Source: Anabaena sp. WA102 (GTDB lineage: Bacteria > Cyanobacteriota > Cyanobacteriia > Cyanobacteriales > Nostocaceae). From it: 64,000 nucleotides of DNA. The stretch is from NCBI RefSeq assembly GCF_001277295.1, contig NZ_CP011456.1:4592001-4656000 (forward strand), written 5' to 3'. Within the stretch, counting starts at the first letter, position 1; the number at the start of each line of letters is the position of its first letter. Below the pieces are notes generated by a model. It was given only the letters and a program-made list of their open reading frames with translations, did not search any database and was not told the origin of the DNA. The position numbers and the translations under genes were made by a program. Below are positions 50,305-59,516 of the stretch, in pieces.

Positions 50305-52295
50305 CGTCCTAACATTTTATCTCGAAGATGCTTAATGCGATCGCGCAATTTTCCAGCTTCCTCAAATTCCATCTTCTTCGCTGCTTCCTTCATCTGTTTT
50401 TCTAAAATTGTAATTAACTCTGGAATATCTTCCACCGATAATTCATCTAAATGTTCATCAACCATTTTTAAATCAGTTGCATTTAAACGACGAGAGGCAT
50501 CTAAAAATGATAAAATTGAATTAGTTTGTTTTTTAATAATCGGTTGCGGTGTAATTCCATGCAATTTATTATAAGCCGTTTGAATTCCTCTTCTTCTATC
50601 AGTTTCATCAATGGCTTTAATCATACTCCCTGTTAATTTATCAGCATATAAAATTGCCTTTCCTCTAATGTGACGGGCTGCGCGGCCGATAGTTTGAATT
50701 AGAGAACGTTCAGTCCGCAAAAATCCTTCCTTATCTGCGTCCATAATTGCAACTAACGAAACTTCGGGTAAATCCAAACCTTCCCGCAATAAATTGACAC
50801 CGACTAACACATCAAAAACACCATTTCGCAAATCTTGTAAAATCTCAATCCGTTGAATAGAATTAATTTCTGAATGTAAATATCTGATTTTAATTCCCCT
50901 CTCTGCTAAATATTCCGTCAAATCTTCCGCCATGCGTTTAGTTAATGTAGTAATTAACGTTCTTTCTTGACGGTCAACTCGATCTTTTATTTCTCCTAAT
51001 AAATCATCAATTTGTCCTTCCGTGGGACGCACAAATATTTCTGGGTCAATTACTCCCGTCGGTCTAATTACTTGTTCAATAATATTCTCTTCCGAAATTT
51101 CCAATTCCCAATTTCCTGGAGTTGCAGAAACGAAAATACATTGATTGACTTTTTGCCAAAATTCTTCGGCTTGCAAAGGACGATTATCCGCAGCACTGGG
51201 AAGCCGAAAACCATGATCTATTAATACTTTTTTTCTTGCTTGGTCTCCATTATACATTCCGCGAATTTGGGGAACGGTAACATGAGATTCATCTATCACT
51301 AATAACCAATCTTTGGGAAAATAATCAATTAAACATTCTGGTGGTTCTCCTGCTTGTCTACCTGCTAAATGACGGGAATAATTTTCTACGCCGTTGCAAT
51401 ATCCCACTTCTCGTAACATTTCCAAATCATAACGGGTGCGTTGATCAATGCGTTGTGCTTCCACTAATTTACCCATTGATTCTAATGTTAATTGTTGCTG
51501 TTTTAATTCGGTGGCTATATCTTCACAAGCTATTTCTACTCTTTCTTTGGGGGTAACAAAGTGACGCGCAGGATAGATATTTACCGCTTCTAAACTGTGG
51601 AGAATTTCCCCGCTAACAGGATCTACATATCTAATTGCATCAATTTCATCACCAAAAAATTCCACTCTAATAATTCTATCTTCGTAAGCAGGAGAAATTT
51701 CTAAAACATCACCCCGAACTCGGAATTTCCCTCTCCCCATTTCGATGTCATTGCGAGTATATTGAACTGCTGTTAAATCCCGTAAAACTTGACGCGGATC
51801 AATTTCCATTCCCAATTGTAATCGAATTGCGGCTTTCAGGTATTCCGCCGGCATTCCTAAACCGTAAATACAACTAATTGAAGCCACAACAATCACATCT
51901 TTGCGTTCAAATAAGGAACGGGTGGCGGAATGTCGTAACATATCTATTTCTTCATTAATCGCTGATGTTTTTTCTATATAAGTATCAGTAACAGGTAGAT
52001 ATGCTTCCGGTTGATAGTAATCGTAATAACTGACAAAATACTCAACTGCATTATGAGGAAAAAACTCCCGCAGTTCGTTACACAACTGGGCGGCTAATGT
52101 CTTATTATGGGCTAATACTAAGGTAGGCCTACCGACTTTTTCAATGACTGCGGCTATGGAAAATGTTTTACCGGTTCCTGTCGCACCCAGTAATGTTTGA
52201 TAATGATTTCCTGTTTGAATACTAGCAGAAAGTTGTGCGATCGCTTGTGGTTGATCACCGGTCGGGACAAAAGGCGCTTGCAGATTAAAATCCAT
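50301..52295 (-). CDS. uvrB: Excinuclease ABC subunit B
   Basis: 664 residues, full length. GATGTGKT at 37-44, the damage-gripping beta-hairpin [12 protein letters not shown] near 92-103, helicase motifs (IDESHV, SATPG, RAARH.RG) and the C-terminal UVR domain ([20 protein letters not shown]) that binds UvrC. Nucleotide excision repair of bulky DNA damage. The sequence of its last codons is copied three times next to the gene. Confidence 0.98.
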   Translation of the reverse strand: MDFNLQAPFVPTGDQPQAIAQLSASIQTGNHYQTLLGATGTGKTFSIAAVIEKVGRPTLVLAHNKTLAAQLCNELREFFPHNAVEYFVSYYDYYQPEAYLPVTDTYIEKTSAINEEIDMLRHSATRSLFERKDVIVVASISCIYGLGMPAEYLKAAIRLQLGMEIDPRQVLRDLTAVQYTRNDIEMGRGKFRVRGDVLEISPAYEDRIIRVEFFGDEIDAIRYVDPVSGEILHSLEAVNIYPARHFVTPKERVEIACEDIATELKQQQLTLESMGKLVEAQRIDQRTRYDLEMLREVGYCNGVENYSRHLAGRQAGEPPECLIDYFPKDWLLVIDESHVTVPQIRGMYNGDQARKKVLIDHGFRLPSAADNRPLQAEEFWQKVNQCIFVSATPGNWELEISEENIIEQVIRPTGVIDPEIFVRPTEGQIDDLLGEIKDRVDRQERTLITTLTKRMAEDLTEYLAERGIKIRYLHSEINSIQRIEILQDLRNGVFDVLVGVNLLREGLDLPEVSLVAIMDADKEGFLRTERSLIQTIGRAARHIRGKAILYADKLTGSMIKAIDETDRRRGIQTAYNKLHGITPQPIIKKQTNSILSFLDASRRLNATDLKMVDEHLDELSVEDIPELITILEKQMKEAAKKMEFEEAGKLRDRIKHLRDKMLGR

Positions 52296-52386
52296 TATCT
52301 AGCTTCAACGTTACACCTAGCAATTCTACACAATTTCTCAGTTTTACGTTTGGCGCGAAATTTTTTTTTTCGGGGTTTGGCTTGCA

Positions 52387-52402
52387 ACATCGCCGGCGAT
52401 GT
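52387..52402. other. 16-bp perfect palindrome in the uvrB leader
   Basis: ACATCGCCGGCGATGT, about 95 bp upstream of the uvrB ATG, followed by a 12-bp palindrome TATATTAATATA at 52405-52416. It lies downstream of the proposed promoter, so it may act as an operator or as an mRNA hairpin. It does not match the cyanobacterial LexA box as I know it. Confidence 0.5.
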
Positions 52403-52462
52403 GCTATATTAATATAATGGAGTGGTGATAAAATTTTTATTGAGGCACACATTCCCATTATC

Positions 52463-52491
52463 AAAATATCACCCCTAGCGGCGCAAGTCAA
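52463..52491 (-). promoter_or_regulatory. Probable sigma-70-type promoter of uvrB
   Basis: On the minus strand TTGACT (52491-52486), 17-bp spacer, TATTTT (52468-52463). Implies a leader of about 160 nt before the uvrB ATG at 52295. Confidence 0.45.
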
Positions 52492-52590
52492 CCCCCAAAA
52501 CTTTAAAAAAAGAAAATTTTTTTACTTAAATATCAATTTATACTTGTAATTACATAGGAATGATAGCAAATTAAGATTTTTGAAATAATT

Positions 52591-52640
52591 GAACGCAGAT
52601 AAACGCAGATAAACGCAGATAAACACAGATAAATATGGAT
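52591..52640. repeat. 10-bp tandem repeat (AAACGCAGAT)
   Basis: Four to five tandem units, the outer ones decayed, in the 450-bp gap between the uvrB promoter and the 57-aa gene. Nothing else notable in this gap. Confidence 0.85.
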
Positions 52641-52750
52641 GATTGTTATTCTGTCCCGAAGGAATAAAGGTTTTAGAGAATTTTTGCGTGGGTTATATCT
52701 ATAGTATCAGAACTGGTTAAAATAGAAAATAAATCTATTGCTGTTTTGAA

Positions 52751-52924
52751 ATGATACCAGAAGCAAATATTGAAGATGTTCAAGAACCAATTACCAGCGC
52801 ACCACCGGAGGTGAAGCAAATTATTGAGAAGGTATGGAGGTTGGAGAAAAGCCGATTAGATAGAAAGAGTAAGGGTCATATTAATGATGATATTCTCACT
52901 ATTGTGAAGGAAGCGGTGCAATGA
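52751..52924 (+). CDS. 57-aa protein translationally coupled to the SMC-like ATPase
   Basis: ATG 52751 to TGA 52924, overlapping the next start as ATGA. Reads MIPEANIEDVQEP, PEVKQIIEKVWRLEKSRLD, GHINDDILTIVKEAV: charged and helical, no known family. The 4-bp overlap and the coding-like composition argue that it is real. Probably a small partner of the ATPase. Confidence 0.65.
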   Translation: MIPEANIEDVQEPITSAPPEVKQIIEKVWRLEKSRLDRKSKGHINDDILTIVKEAVQ

Positions 52925-54993
52925 AGCTAACTTCGATTAAATTATGTAATTTTCGTTCTTTTTATGGGAAAACTCCAGAGATAACTTTGGCTGGTGGAGA
53001 TGTTCGCAATACTACGATGATTTATGGTAGTAATGGTGCAGGTAAAACTAGTATTTTGAATGCGTTTACTTGGGTTTTATATGAAAAATTTAGTGCGGCT
53101 TTTGCGTCAACGGAACAGTTAGTAAATAAACGCGCAATTTCAGAATCTCAACCTAGTCAACCTGTGGAATGTTGGGTGGAAGTTGGTTGGGAACATGAAG
53201 GTAATCGTTATCGCGCTACTCGTGGTTGTCGGGTTTACAAAAATGAAAGTGATGTGATTGAAGCTGGGAAAACTCAGTTGAAAATTCAAGTTGCTGGAGA
53301 TGATGGAAAATGGTATTTTCCTCTTCAACAAGCTGAGGAAATTATTACTCAGATTTTACCAGCAAGTTTACATCAATATTTTTTCTTTGACGGTGAACGG
53401 ATTGAAGAAATTGTCCGTTCTGATAATAAAGCGGAAATTTCTGAAGCCATTAGAACTTTTTTGGGTGTGGAAGTTATTGAACTTTCGATTAAACACTTGA
53501 AAGATGCTAAAAAGAGTTTAGAAACTGAGTTAAAACATATTGGTGACGCGGAAACTAAACAGTTGTTGAATCAGCAAGGAAAGCAAGAACTGGAAATTGA
53601 CAATATTAATAAACGTCAAACGGAAATAAATCAAGAGTTGGAATGTCAGCAAATTTTTAAAAAGGAAGTTAGTAATAAGTTACGAGAATTGACTGCTGTT
53701 AAAGAATTACAGGAAAGAAAGCAAAGTTTAGAATCTCAAAAAGATAGTTTGCGGGAAGAGTTGAAAAAAACACGGGAGAATTTGAAAAAGGTTATTTCCG
53801 CACGGGGTTATACTGTTCTGTTATCGGAAACTACCGCTAAGTTTCGGGAAATATTTACAGATTTAAAACAAAAAGGTGAATTAACTGCGGGAATTTCGCG
53901 GGAATTTATCAATGATTTACTCAATACTGGACGTTGTATTTGTGGTGCAGATTTAAGGGAAGGAACTCACACCCATTTTCATGTCAAGAATTTAATGAGA
54001 AAATCTGGTTCTTCGACTGTAGAAGAAACCGCAATTAGAATGAGCGCGCAAGTTGATGAAATTGATAAACAAGCAGTTGCTTTTTGGGAAGAAGCGGACA
54101 GGGAACAAGTACGAATTCAACAGTTACGAGAAAATCTTAATCAAGTTGAATTGGAATTAGCAACTATTCAAGAACAACTCCGAAAAGATCCCAATGAGGA
54201 AATTAGTAGTTTACAAAAACGTCTTGATGAAATTGAAGCTAAAATTGATGACTTAAATCGAGAACAAGGTGCAAATCAACAGGAAGTTTCTCATCTAAAA
54301 ACAGCTATTGATGCTTTGATAAAACAAATATCTAAGCAAAAACAAAATGAGGAAAAACAATCTTTAGCACAGCGTCGCATTAATGCTACTCAAGATGCAA
54401 TCGACAGATTATCGGAAGTTAAAAACCGTCAAGAAAATCAGTTTCGTCTCCAATTGGAACAGCGAGTACAGGAAATTTTCTCAGATATTTCTTTTACTCC
54501 TTATGTTCCCAAAATTAGCGAAAAGTATGAGTTGAGTTTGGTGGAAAATACGACGGGATTTGAAGCACCAGTCGCAGCTTCTACGGGAGAAAATCAAATT
54601 CTCAGTTTATCTTTTATCGCTAGTATTATTGATAAGGTGCGTGACTGGAGTGAGAAGCGGAAAATGATGATGGTTCCTGATAGTAGCACTTTTCCTATTG
54701 TTATGGATTCTCCTTTTGGGAGTTTAGATGCTAATTCTCGTCGTCACATTGCGCGAACTATTCCTAAGTTAGCAAATCAGTTGGTTGTGTTGGTGACTAA
54801 GACTCAGTGGCGGGTTGAGGTTGAGGAGGAAATTGCTGATAAGATTGGGAAGGAATATGTTTTGGTTTATTATTCTTCTAAGCCTAATTGTGAACAGGAT
54901 TTTATTGAGTTGGGGAGAGAAAGATATGCTTTGGTGCGACAGAGTTTGAATGGTTTTGAATATACTGAAATTGTTGAGGTTGAACGAAATTAA
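52921..54993 (+). CDS. SMC/DndD-like AAA ATPase with zinc-hook-type CxC
   Basis: 690 residues. Walker A GSNGAGKTS at 36-44, the DndD/Rad50-like FFFDGERIEEI near 158, long coiled coils (about 190-320 and 375-500) around a turn with TGRCICGADL (CxC, possible metal hook), signature-like TGENQILSLSF near 555 and Walker B IVMDSPFGSLD near 597. It resembles DndD at both ends but is a separate gene from the dndD at 61432. Probably a second ATPase of the phosphorothioation region, or a distinct defence ATPase. Confidence 0.82.
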   Translation: MKLTSIKLCNFRSFYGKTPEITLAGGDVRNTTMIYGSNGAGKTSILNAFTWVLYEKFSAAFASTEQLVNKRAISESQPSQPVECWVEVGWEHEGNRYRATRGCRVYKNESDVIEAGKTQLKIQVAGDDGKWYFPLQQAEEIITQILPASLHQYFFFDGERIEEIVRSDNKAEISEAIRTFLGVEVIELSIKHLKDAKKSLETELKHIGDAETKQLLNQQGKQELEIDNINKRQTEINQELECQQIFKKEVSNKLRELTAVKELQERKQSLESQKDSLREELKKTRENLKKVISARGYTVLLSETTAKFREIFTDLKQKGELTAGISREFINDLLNTGRCICGADLREGTHTHFHVKNLMRKSGSSTVEETAIRMSAQVDEIDKQAVAFWEEADREQVRIQQLRENLNQVELELATIQEQLRKDPNEEISSLQKRLDEIEAKIDDLNREQGANQQEVSHLKTAIDALIKQISKQKQNEEKQSLAQRRINATQDAIDRLSEVKNRQENQFRLQLEQRVQEIFSDISFTPYVPKISEKYELSLVENTTGFEAPVAASTGENQILSLSFIASIIDKVRDWSEKRKMMMVPDSSTFPIVMDSPFGSLDANSRRHIARTIPKLANQLVVLVTKTQWRVEVEEEIADKIGKEYVLVYYSSKPNCEQDFIELGRERYALVRQSLNGFEYTEIVEVERN

Positions 54994-55035
54994 TATATCT
55001 CACGCAAAGGCGCAAAGGCGCAAAGGAAGAAAGAA

Positions 55036-55596
55036 ATGGTTGTTAATTTTGAGAAAAGTTATATGAGTCCTCTGGAGTATTTGGAGTGGGAGGAACAGCA
55101 AGATATTAAATATGAATATATCAATGGTGAAGTTTTTGCTATGACTGGGGGAACTATTCCCCATACTACTATTGCTTTAAATTTGGCTTCTGGGTTAAAA
55201 AATCATTTGCGTGGGGGTAAATGTCGTCCTTTTATGGCAGATGCTAAAGTGGGTATATCGGAAAATGGTCTGTTTCATTATCCTGATGTCATGGTAAGTT
55301 CTGATGAACGGGATAAACAAGCTATTAAGTTTATTCAATTTCCTTGCTTAATTGTTGAGGTGCTTTCTCCGAGTACGGAAGCTTATGATAGGGGGGGAAA
55401 GTTTCAGCAGTATAGACGGATTGAATCTTTGCAAGAATATGTTTTAATTAGTGCTGATAAAATCGGTTTGGATTGTTTTCGCTTAAATGATAGGGGTTTA
55501 TGGGAGTTACATCCTTTTGTTGAGGGTGATAATGTACATTTAGTTAGTGTTGATTTTACGTTTCCTCTTTCTCTGGTTTATGAGGATGTTTTTTGA
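55036..55596 (+). CDS. Uma2 family (DUF820) endonuclease
   Basis: 186 residues. MSPLEYLEWEE, YEYINGEVFAMTGGT, FHYPDVMV (Asp), CLIVEVLSPSTEAYDRGGKF (Glu...) and YRRIESLQEYVLIS are the Uma2/PD-(D/E)XK motifs. Preceded by a GCAAAGGCGCAAAGGAAGAA repeat that supplies its Shine-Dalgarno. Common, often mobile cyanobacterial family; not clearly part of the Dnd system. Confidence 0.88.
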   Translation: MVVNFEKSYMSPLEYLEWEEQQDIKYEYINGEVFAMTGGTIPHTTIALNLASGLKNHLRGGKCRPFMADAKVGISENGLFHYPDVMVSSDERDKQAIKFIQFPCLIVEVLSPSTEAYDRGGKFQQYRRIESLQEYVLISADKIGLDCFRLNDRGLWELHPFVEGDNVHLVSVDFTFPLSLVYEDVF

Positions 55597-55784
55597 TTTT
55601 TTGTTTCGCGCAAGTTATGAAGGAATGAACCACGTTCGCGTAGCGTCCCGAAGGGATAGAAGCGAAGGACAGGAAGGAAAGAAGGTTTCAAAGATATTTT
55701 GCGTGAATCTGATGGATTTTTTTATCACGCACAGTCGCAGAGGCGCGGAGAGGAGCGCGAGTTTGTGGTATTAGTAGGTTAGGT
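55597..55784. repeat. Repeat cluster between Uma2 and Dnd-associated protein 4
   Basis: CCACGTTCGCGTAGCGTCCC, then a GGAAGGAAAGAAGG tract and CGCAGAGGCGCGGAGAGGAG. Relatives at 40735-40800 and in the CAGAGGCGCAGAGG family. Any reading frame here is repeat-derived. Confidence 0.6.
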
Positions 55785-55820
55785 TTGGTTTATGATGTTA
55801 AGGGTATATATTTTATAATT

Positions 55821-56294
55821 ATGGCGGAAACTGGTAGAATCAGGGTTGCTAAGGATAAAGCTGAGTTGGTGAAAAGTTTAACTTCTGCTGATGGGGGAAC
55901 TGGTCCTTTTCAGACTTTCGCTGATGTGATTGTTTTTGCTGCTGCTTTGGGTGTAAAGTATAAAAAGCGTGTTCCTTTGGGGGAAATTTCTAAACGTGAA
56001 CCAGCACCAATTAGGTTAGAATATTTCGCTACGATGGGACATGATATGTTAATTAAATTATTGGGAATTACCGAAACTCACGATATTGTAATTTTATCTC
56101 CTTATGAGGAAGAATACGAAAAACAACGCAATGGAATTTTTGAAGAATACGCTAATGGTGGACTAGAAATATTACAAAATGAGTTAAGAGGTGCGGTAGA
56201 TTATTCTGAACGAATTTTATTATTTCTCGGTTATGAAAGAACAAATCATCCAAATGAAGAAGAGGAATTTGATTTAACTAAATTCCTCAGTTGA
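55821..56294 (+). CDS. DNA phosphorothioation-associated protein 4 (dnd-associated)
   Basis: 157 residues from ATG 55821, giving MAETGRIRVAKDKAELVKSL; the frame is open 12 codons further up but that part runs into repeat sequence. DGGTGPFQTFADVIVFAAAL and LGVKYKKRVPL match what I remember of the family called dnd system-associated protein 4. Function unknown; its presence supports reading this whole stretch as a Dnd locus. Convergent with the DGQHR gene (12-bp gap). Confidence 0.7.
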   Translation: MAETGRIRVAKDKAELVKSLTSADGGTGPFQTFADVIVFAAALGVKYKKRVPLGEISKREPAPIRLEYFATMGHDMLIKLLGITETHDIVILSPYEEEYEKQRNGIFEEYANGGLEILQNELRGAVDYSERILLFLGYERTNHPNEEEEFDLTKFLS

Positions 56295-56306
56295 GTTAGG
56301 GTATCT

Positions 56307-57560
56307 TTAATATGAAGAGTTGTCTGTCCATCCTAATTCGTATTTAATCTTTTTAACTGCATCCGTTACTGCATTTGCACCTGTAGATAGTTTATAACGC
56401 TTATTCGGATTTTTTGGGTTAGGATCTATTCTAATTAAAGTATTTTCCCAAATTGAATTATCCCTTGTCCAACCTATCCGTGCGAGTTGGGAAACTTTTG
56501 TTTCATCAAAATAATTGCTGTCTTTGTTGTAAGTTAAATGTAGTAATCTAGCCAAAACTTCCAGACCAACACTGACACCCAATAGACATTCATCCTTAAA
56601 TTTCCTGATCTCAACAACAGTCAAATCTTCTGCTTTTTTTACAGAAATATATCTAGTATTGCTACATTCATAGAAAAACTCATTGAGACAATTAGAGAGA
56701 GAATTAGATGATATAGCTACATCATAGTCGCTAAGTTCAGCTTCAGGATTATTAGTAAAAGCACAACTTACAGCCCTCGCTATGTAGTTATTTGTGTAAA
56801 TAAATCCCTTCGTAGCACTTGGATTATCATTAACCTTATCTGTCTTATTATGAAAGATGTGTACTTGTTCTACCAATTTTTTAGTAATACCAGTACGTCC
56901 CTCAGAGACACCAAATGATAACAGCAATGCTTTATCTAATTTTCTAGTTTGAGCCATGTCTAGAAAATCTTTTTTACATTGTTCAATATCTTCTTCTAAA
57001 ACCAATGTAATTGGAAAATCATCATCACTAATCAATTCACTTCCATCACCTTCGATCAATTTTTGAATAGCACTCTTACGATGTTGACCGTCTGTAATCT
57101 CTAACTTTACTCCACGGGGAATTACAACTAAACAAATACCTCTACCAAATTCGAGAATATTTATTTTTCCCAGAGCTACATTTGCTGTCAGTGTACCTAA
57201 AATCCAAGGTTTTCCTTTTTGCGCTTTCTCGATAATATAATTTTTGATCTCATCAGCATGACCTGGTACTTCTGGGCGTTGTCTACCTGAATCAGGATCA
57301 TTCTCAGTAGCAGGTTTGACGACTAAAAGTGCAGGAAAATCTCCAGGTGGTATATTAATTTGTAGCATTTTTCGCTTACCGTGACGGAGAATCAAACCTG
57401 GATAACAGCGTTCACGATGGTATTTAGAAAAGAATGGCTCTATAAATGAGCTAAACTGAGCTTTTACTTCAGGAGTAATATCGTTGTTGTTCTCTTCGTT
57501 CAATTGAGTCATATAAATGTTGATACACTTAGCGATGTCAAAGAACATAGTAAACAACAT
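56307..57560 (-). CDS. DGQHR domain protein, DndB-like
   Basis: 417 residues. ITDGQHRKSAI near 193-203 is the DGQHR signature; the flanks (EVPGHADEIKNYI, WILGTLTANV, IPRGVKLEITDGQHR, DFLDMAQTRKLDKALLLSF) follow DndB, the transcriptional regulator of dnd genes in other bacteria. An in-frame ATG at 57512 (MTQLNEENN) is as likely a start as the one used. Second DGQHR gene of the locus. Confidence 0.8.
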   Translation of the reverse strand: MLFTMFFDIAKCINIYMTQLNEENNNDITPEVKAQFSSFIEPFFSKYHRERCYPGLILRHGKRKMLQINIPPGDFPALLVVKPATENDPDSGRQRPEVPGHADEIKNYIIEKAQKGKPWILGTLTANVALGKINILEFGRGICLVVIPRGVKLEITDGQHRKSAIQKLIEGDGSELISDDDFPITLVLEEDIEQCKKDFLDMAQTRKLDKALLLSFGVSEGRTGITKKLVEQVHIFHNKTDKVNDNPSATKGFIYTNNYIARAVSCAFTNNPEAELSDYDVAISSNSLSNCLNEFFYECSNTRYISVKKAEDLTVVEIRKFKDECLLGVSVGLEVLARLLHLTYNKDSNYFDETKVSQLARIGWTRDNSIWENTLIRIDPNPKNPNKRYKLSTGANAVTDAVKKIKYELGWTDNSSY

Positions 57561-57614
57561 CGGTGGTATTGAGCATCCGTGAAAACCACAGAGTGATATT
57601 ACTCGCTAACTTGT

Positions 57615-59216
57615 CTAACTCAGTATAACTGGAAGTCCTACATCCTGGGGTTTGACCAACTTTCCATCAAAACCTATAGTTTGTTCTTCTGTCGTCCTAG
57701 CATTAGCTAAAGCTTTACGTAAAGCAGTAACTTCCATTTTTTCAGTCATTCCTCCCAACATATAAATGAATAACTTCACAGCTAAATCTTTTCCTGCTAT
57801 TTGTACCCGCTTTTTATTGGGGTCATATAAAACCCCATACCATAAAGATTGAGGATATTCCATACTACTAAAACCCCCTTGACGGTCAAATTTCTCCAAC
57901 TTCTTAAAAATATCCGTCAAAGCAAAATCTTTTTTAAATACCAAAGTTCCCAAAGCTTGCGCTAAAGCAACTTGAGAAACTGGACGAAATAACATATTTC
58001 CCTCACCTCCGTCTTTTTCAAAATGGAAGCGCCGCAAAACTGTTGTATCTTCGTGTTCCAATATTTTATAACTGGGAAGATTAGCTAAATTATCAAAAAG
58101 TAGTCTAAAATCGGCAATTCCTTCCTGAATTTCTTCATTTTCTGGACGCATGGGAATTAACCCTTTTTCCAAAGGTTTCCAGTGGGGGAACTTTTGCCCC
58201 AAATACCTTTCAGACATATCTTGTAAAGCTTGCAGGGTAGTCAAAACTGTAGAATTAGCGGCTACTGTGGCACTATTCCAATTAACACGGGGATTGCGAT
58301 TAGGTTTTTGTTCTAAAAGTGGATGTGTAACGGCAATTTTTCGCGCTACAATAGCAAAACCATCATCTTCATTTAATTGTGCTAACTGACCTTTAGTTAA
58401 AGGTGCAGCCATCAAATTTACATGAACAAAAATTGATCTTACCCGTCGTTTTGCTTCTGCATGAGTTTCCCCAGTATTCACAGCACAAATAAATTCAATG
58501 CCAATTTTTTCTTTAGATAAATTTTGTAAATAAGCAGGTTCTACTTGATATTTATCAATCAAATCAGATAGAGTAATAAAACTTTCGTCAGCAGTTTTAT
58601 CCTTTTTATAACGTTGCAGTTTACCAGATTTAATTAACTCCATTAAACCTTGGACACCCATTAATCTATGCTGACCATCTAAAGCATAAATTGTCACATT
58701 GTCTTCAGAAATATTCAGTAAACCGACTTTACCATCTTTATCTAAAGGTATAAAATCAGTAGTCGCCTTTTTAGCCCGTCCTTGACTATCCCACTCCGCT
58801 GCTTTGGGGTTATCTACCCAAGGTTGATTAATTACTACCAGTACAGCCGGAAATTTATGATTTTTCCTCGCTGCTAAATACTGTACTAACGGTGCTTGAC
58901 GCGACCAGTCAACAGGGCGTTGCTGAATGTCATCAATACTATCAGCATCAATTTCAATATTCTCTGTCTCTGGGTTGTACTTTTTTTGCAGCAGGGGTAA
59001 ACCAGACGCAAAATGTACGCGTCCCGCAAACCATTCTAATGTCACAGAACCTACATAAGCCTCAGTACCACCCATTTCTGTCTTTTGGACAAGAATTTGG
59101 TCTTTTTTCTCTAAAAACCTGTCTAGCAGTAAAGCTAATACCTGTTTATCCTGATTTTCTCGTTCTAAATACTCGTTAGCGAGTTGATTATTTAGTGTAT
59201 TTGTACTATCATTCAT
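57615..59216 (-). CDS. DGQHR domain protein, phosphorothioation-associated (DndB/DGQHR type 1)
   Basis: 533 residues, longer than typical DndB (about 370). IYALDGQHRLMGVQGLMEL near 182-200 is the signature; VHVNLMAAPLTKGQLAQLNEDDG and LFRPVSQVALAQALG are typical of the longer type. Divergent from dndC with a 300-bp shared promoter region that contains a palindrome. Presumed regulator of, or accessory to, the sulfur modification. Confidence 0.82.
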   Translation of the reverse strand: MNDSTNTLNNQLANEYLERENQDKQVLALLLDRFLEKKDQILVQKTEMGGTEAYVGSVTLEWFAGRVHFASGLPLLQKKYNPETENIEIDADSIDDIQQRPVDWSRQAPLVQYLAARKNHKFPAVLVVINQPWVDNPKAAEWDSQGRAKKATTDFIPLDKDGKVGLLNISEDNVTIYALDGQHRLMGVQGLMELIKSGKLQRYKKDKTADESFITLSDLIDKYQVEPAYLQNLSKEKIGIEFICAVNTGETHAEAKRRVRSIFVHVNLMAAPLTKGQLAQLNEDDGFAIVARKIAVTHPLLEQKPNRNPRVNWNSATVAANSTVLTTLQALQDMSERYLGQKFPHWKPLEKGLIPMRPENEEIQEGIADFRLLFDNLANLPSYKILEHEDTTVLRRFHFEKDGGEGNMLFRPVSQVALAQALGTLVFKKDFALTDIFKKLEKFDRQGGFSSMEYPQSLWYGVLYDPNKKRVQIAGKDLAVKLFIYMLGGMTEKMEVTALRKALANARTTEEQTIGFDGKLVKPQDVGLPVILS

Positions 59217-59394
59217 GTGATTTTTTGAAAACTAGACTACATAAAATAGCTTATCCTGTTTAAAACATTCGGTATAATAATTTATTTTTTAAAAAAGCTT
59301 AAAAAATGTTATAGTTAAAAATTGATTCCCTAACCAAAACCAACTGTAGGTCGTGGTTATGTATTTAGTTATATATCATACAAATAAAATCATT

Positions 59395-59416
59395 AGAGTC
59401 CGCCCGTGCGGACTCT
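59395..59416. promoter_or_regulatory. Perfect palindrome between divergent DGQHR gene and dndC
   Basis: AGAGTCCGC, loop CCGT, GCGGACTCT: a 9-bp perfect dyad near the middle of the 300-bp divergent promoter region, much richer in GC than its surroundings. A candidate operator for a DndB-like repressor or an RNA hairpin. No long T-run follows, so a terminator is less likely. Confidence 0.45.
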
Positions 59417-59516
59417 GTTTGTGTGCCGACGAATTTTGCTCTCAAAGGCGCTCGTTAATTAAATAGAGTAACAAATAAATTGATAAAAATGTGTGTTTAC
59501 TTAAGGAATAACAACA

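Noticed and set aside
52387..52402. LexA-type SOS box for uvrB
   Set aside because: The dyad is GC-rich ACATCGCCGGCGATGT and lacks the AGTAC...GTACT core of cyanobacterial LexA sites as I know them.
55547..55774. 75-codon frame after the Uma2 gene
   Set aside because: Overlaps the Uma2 3' end in another frame and then runs through repeat sequence.
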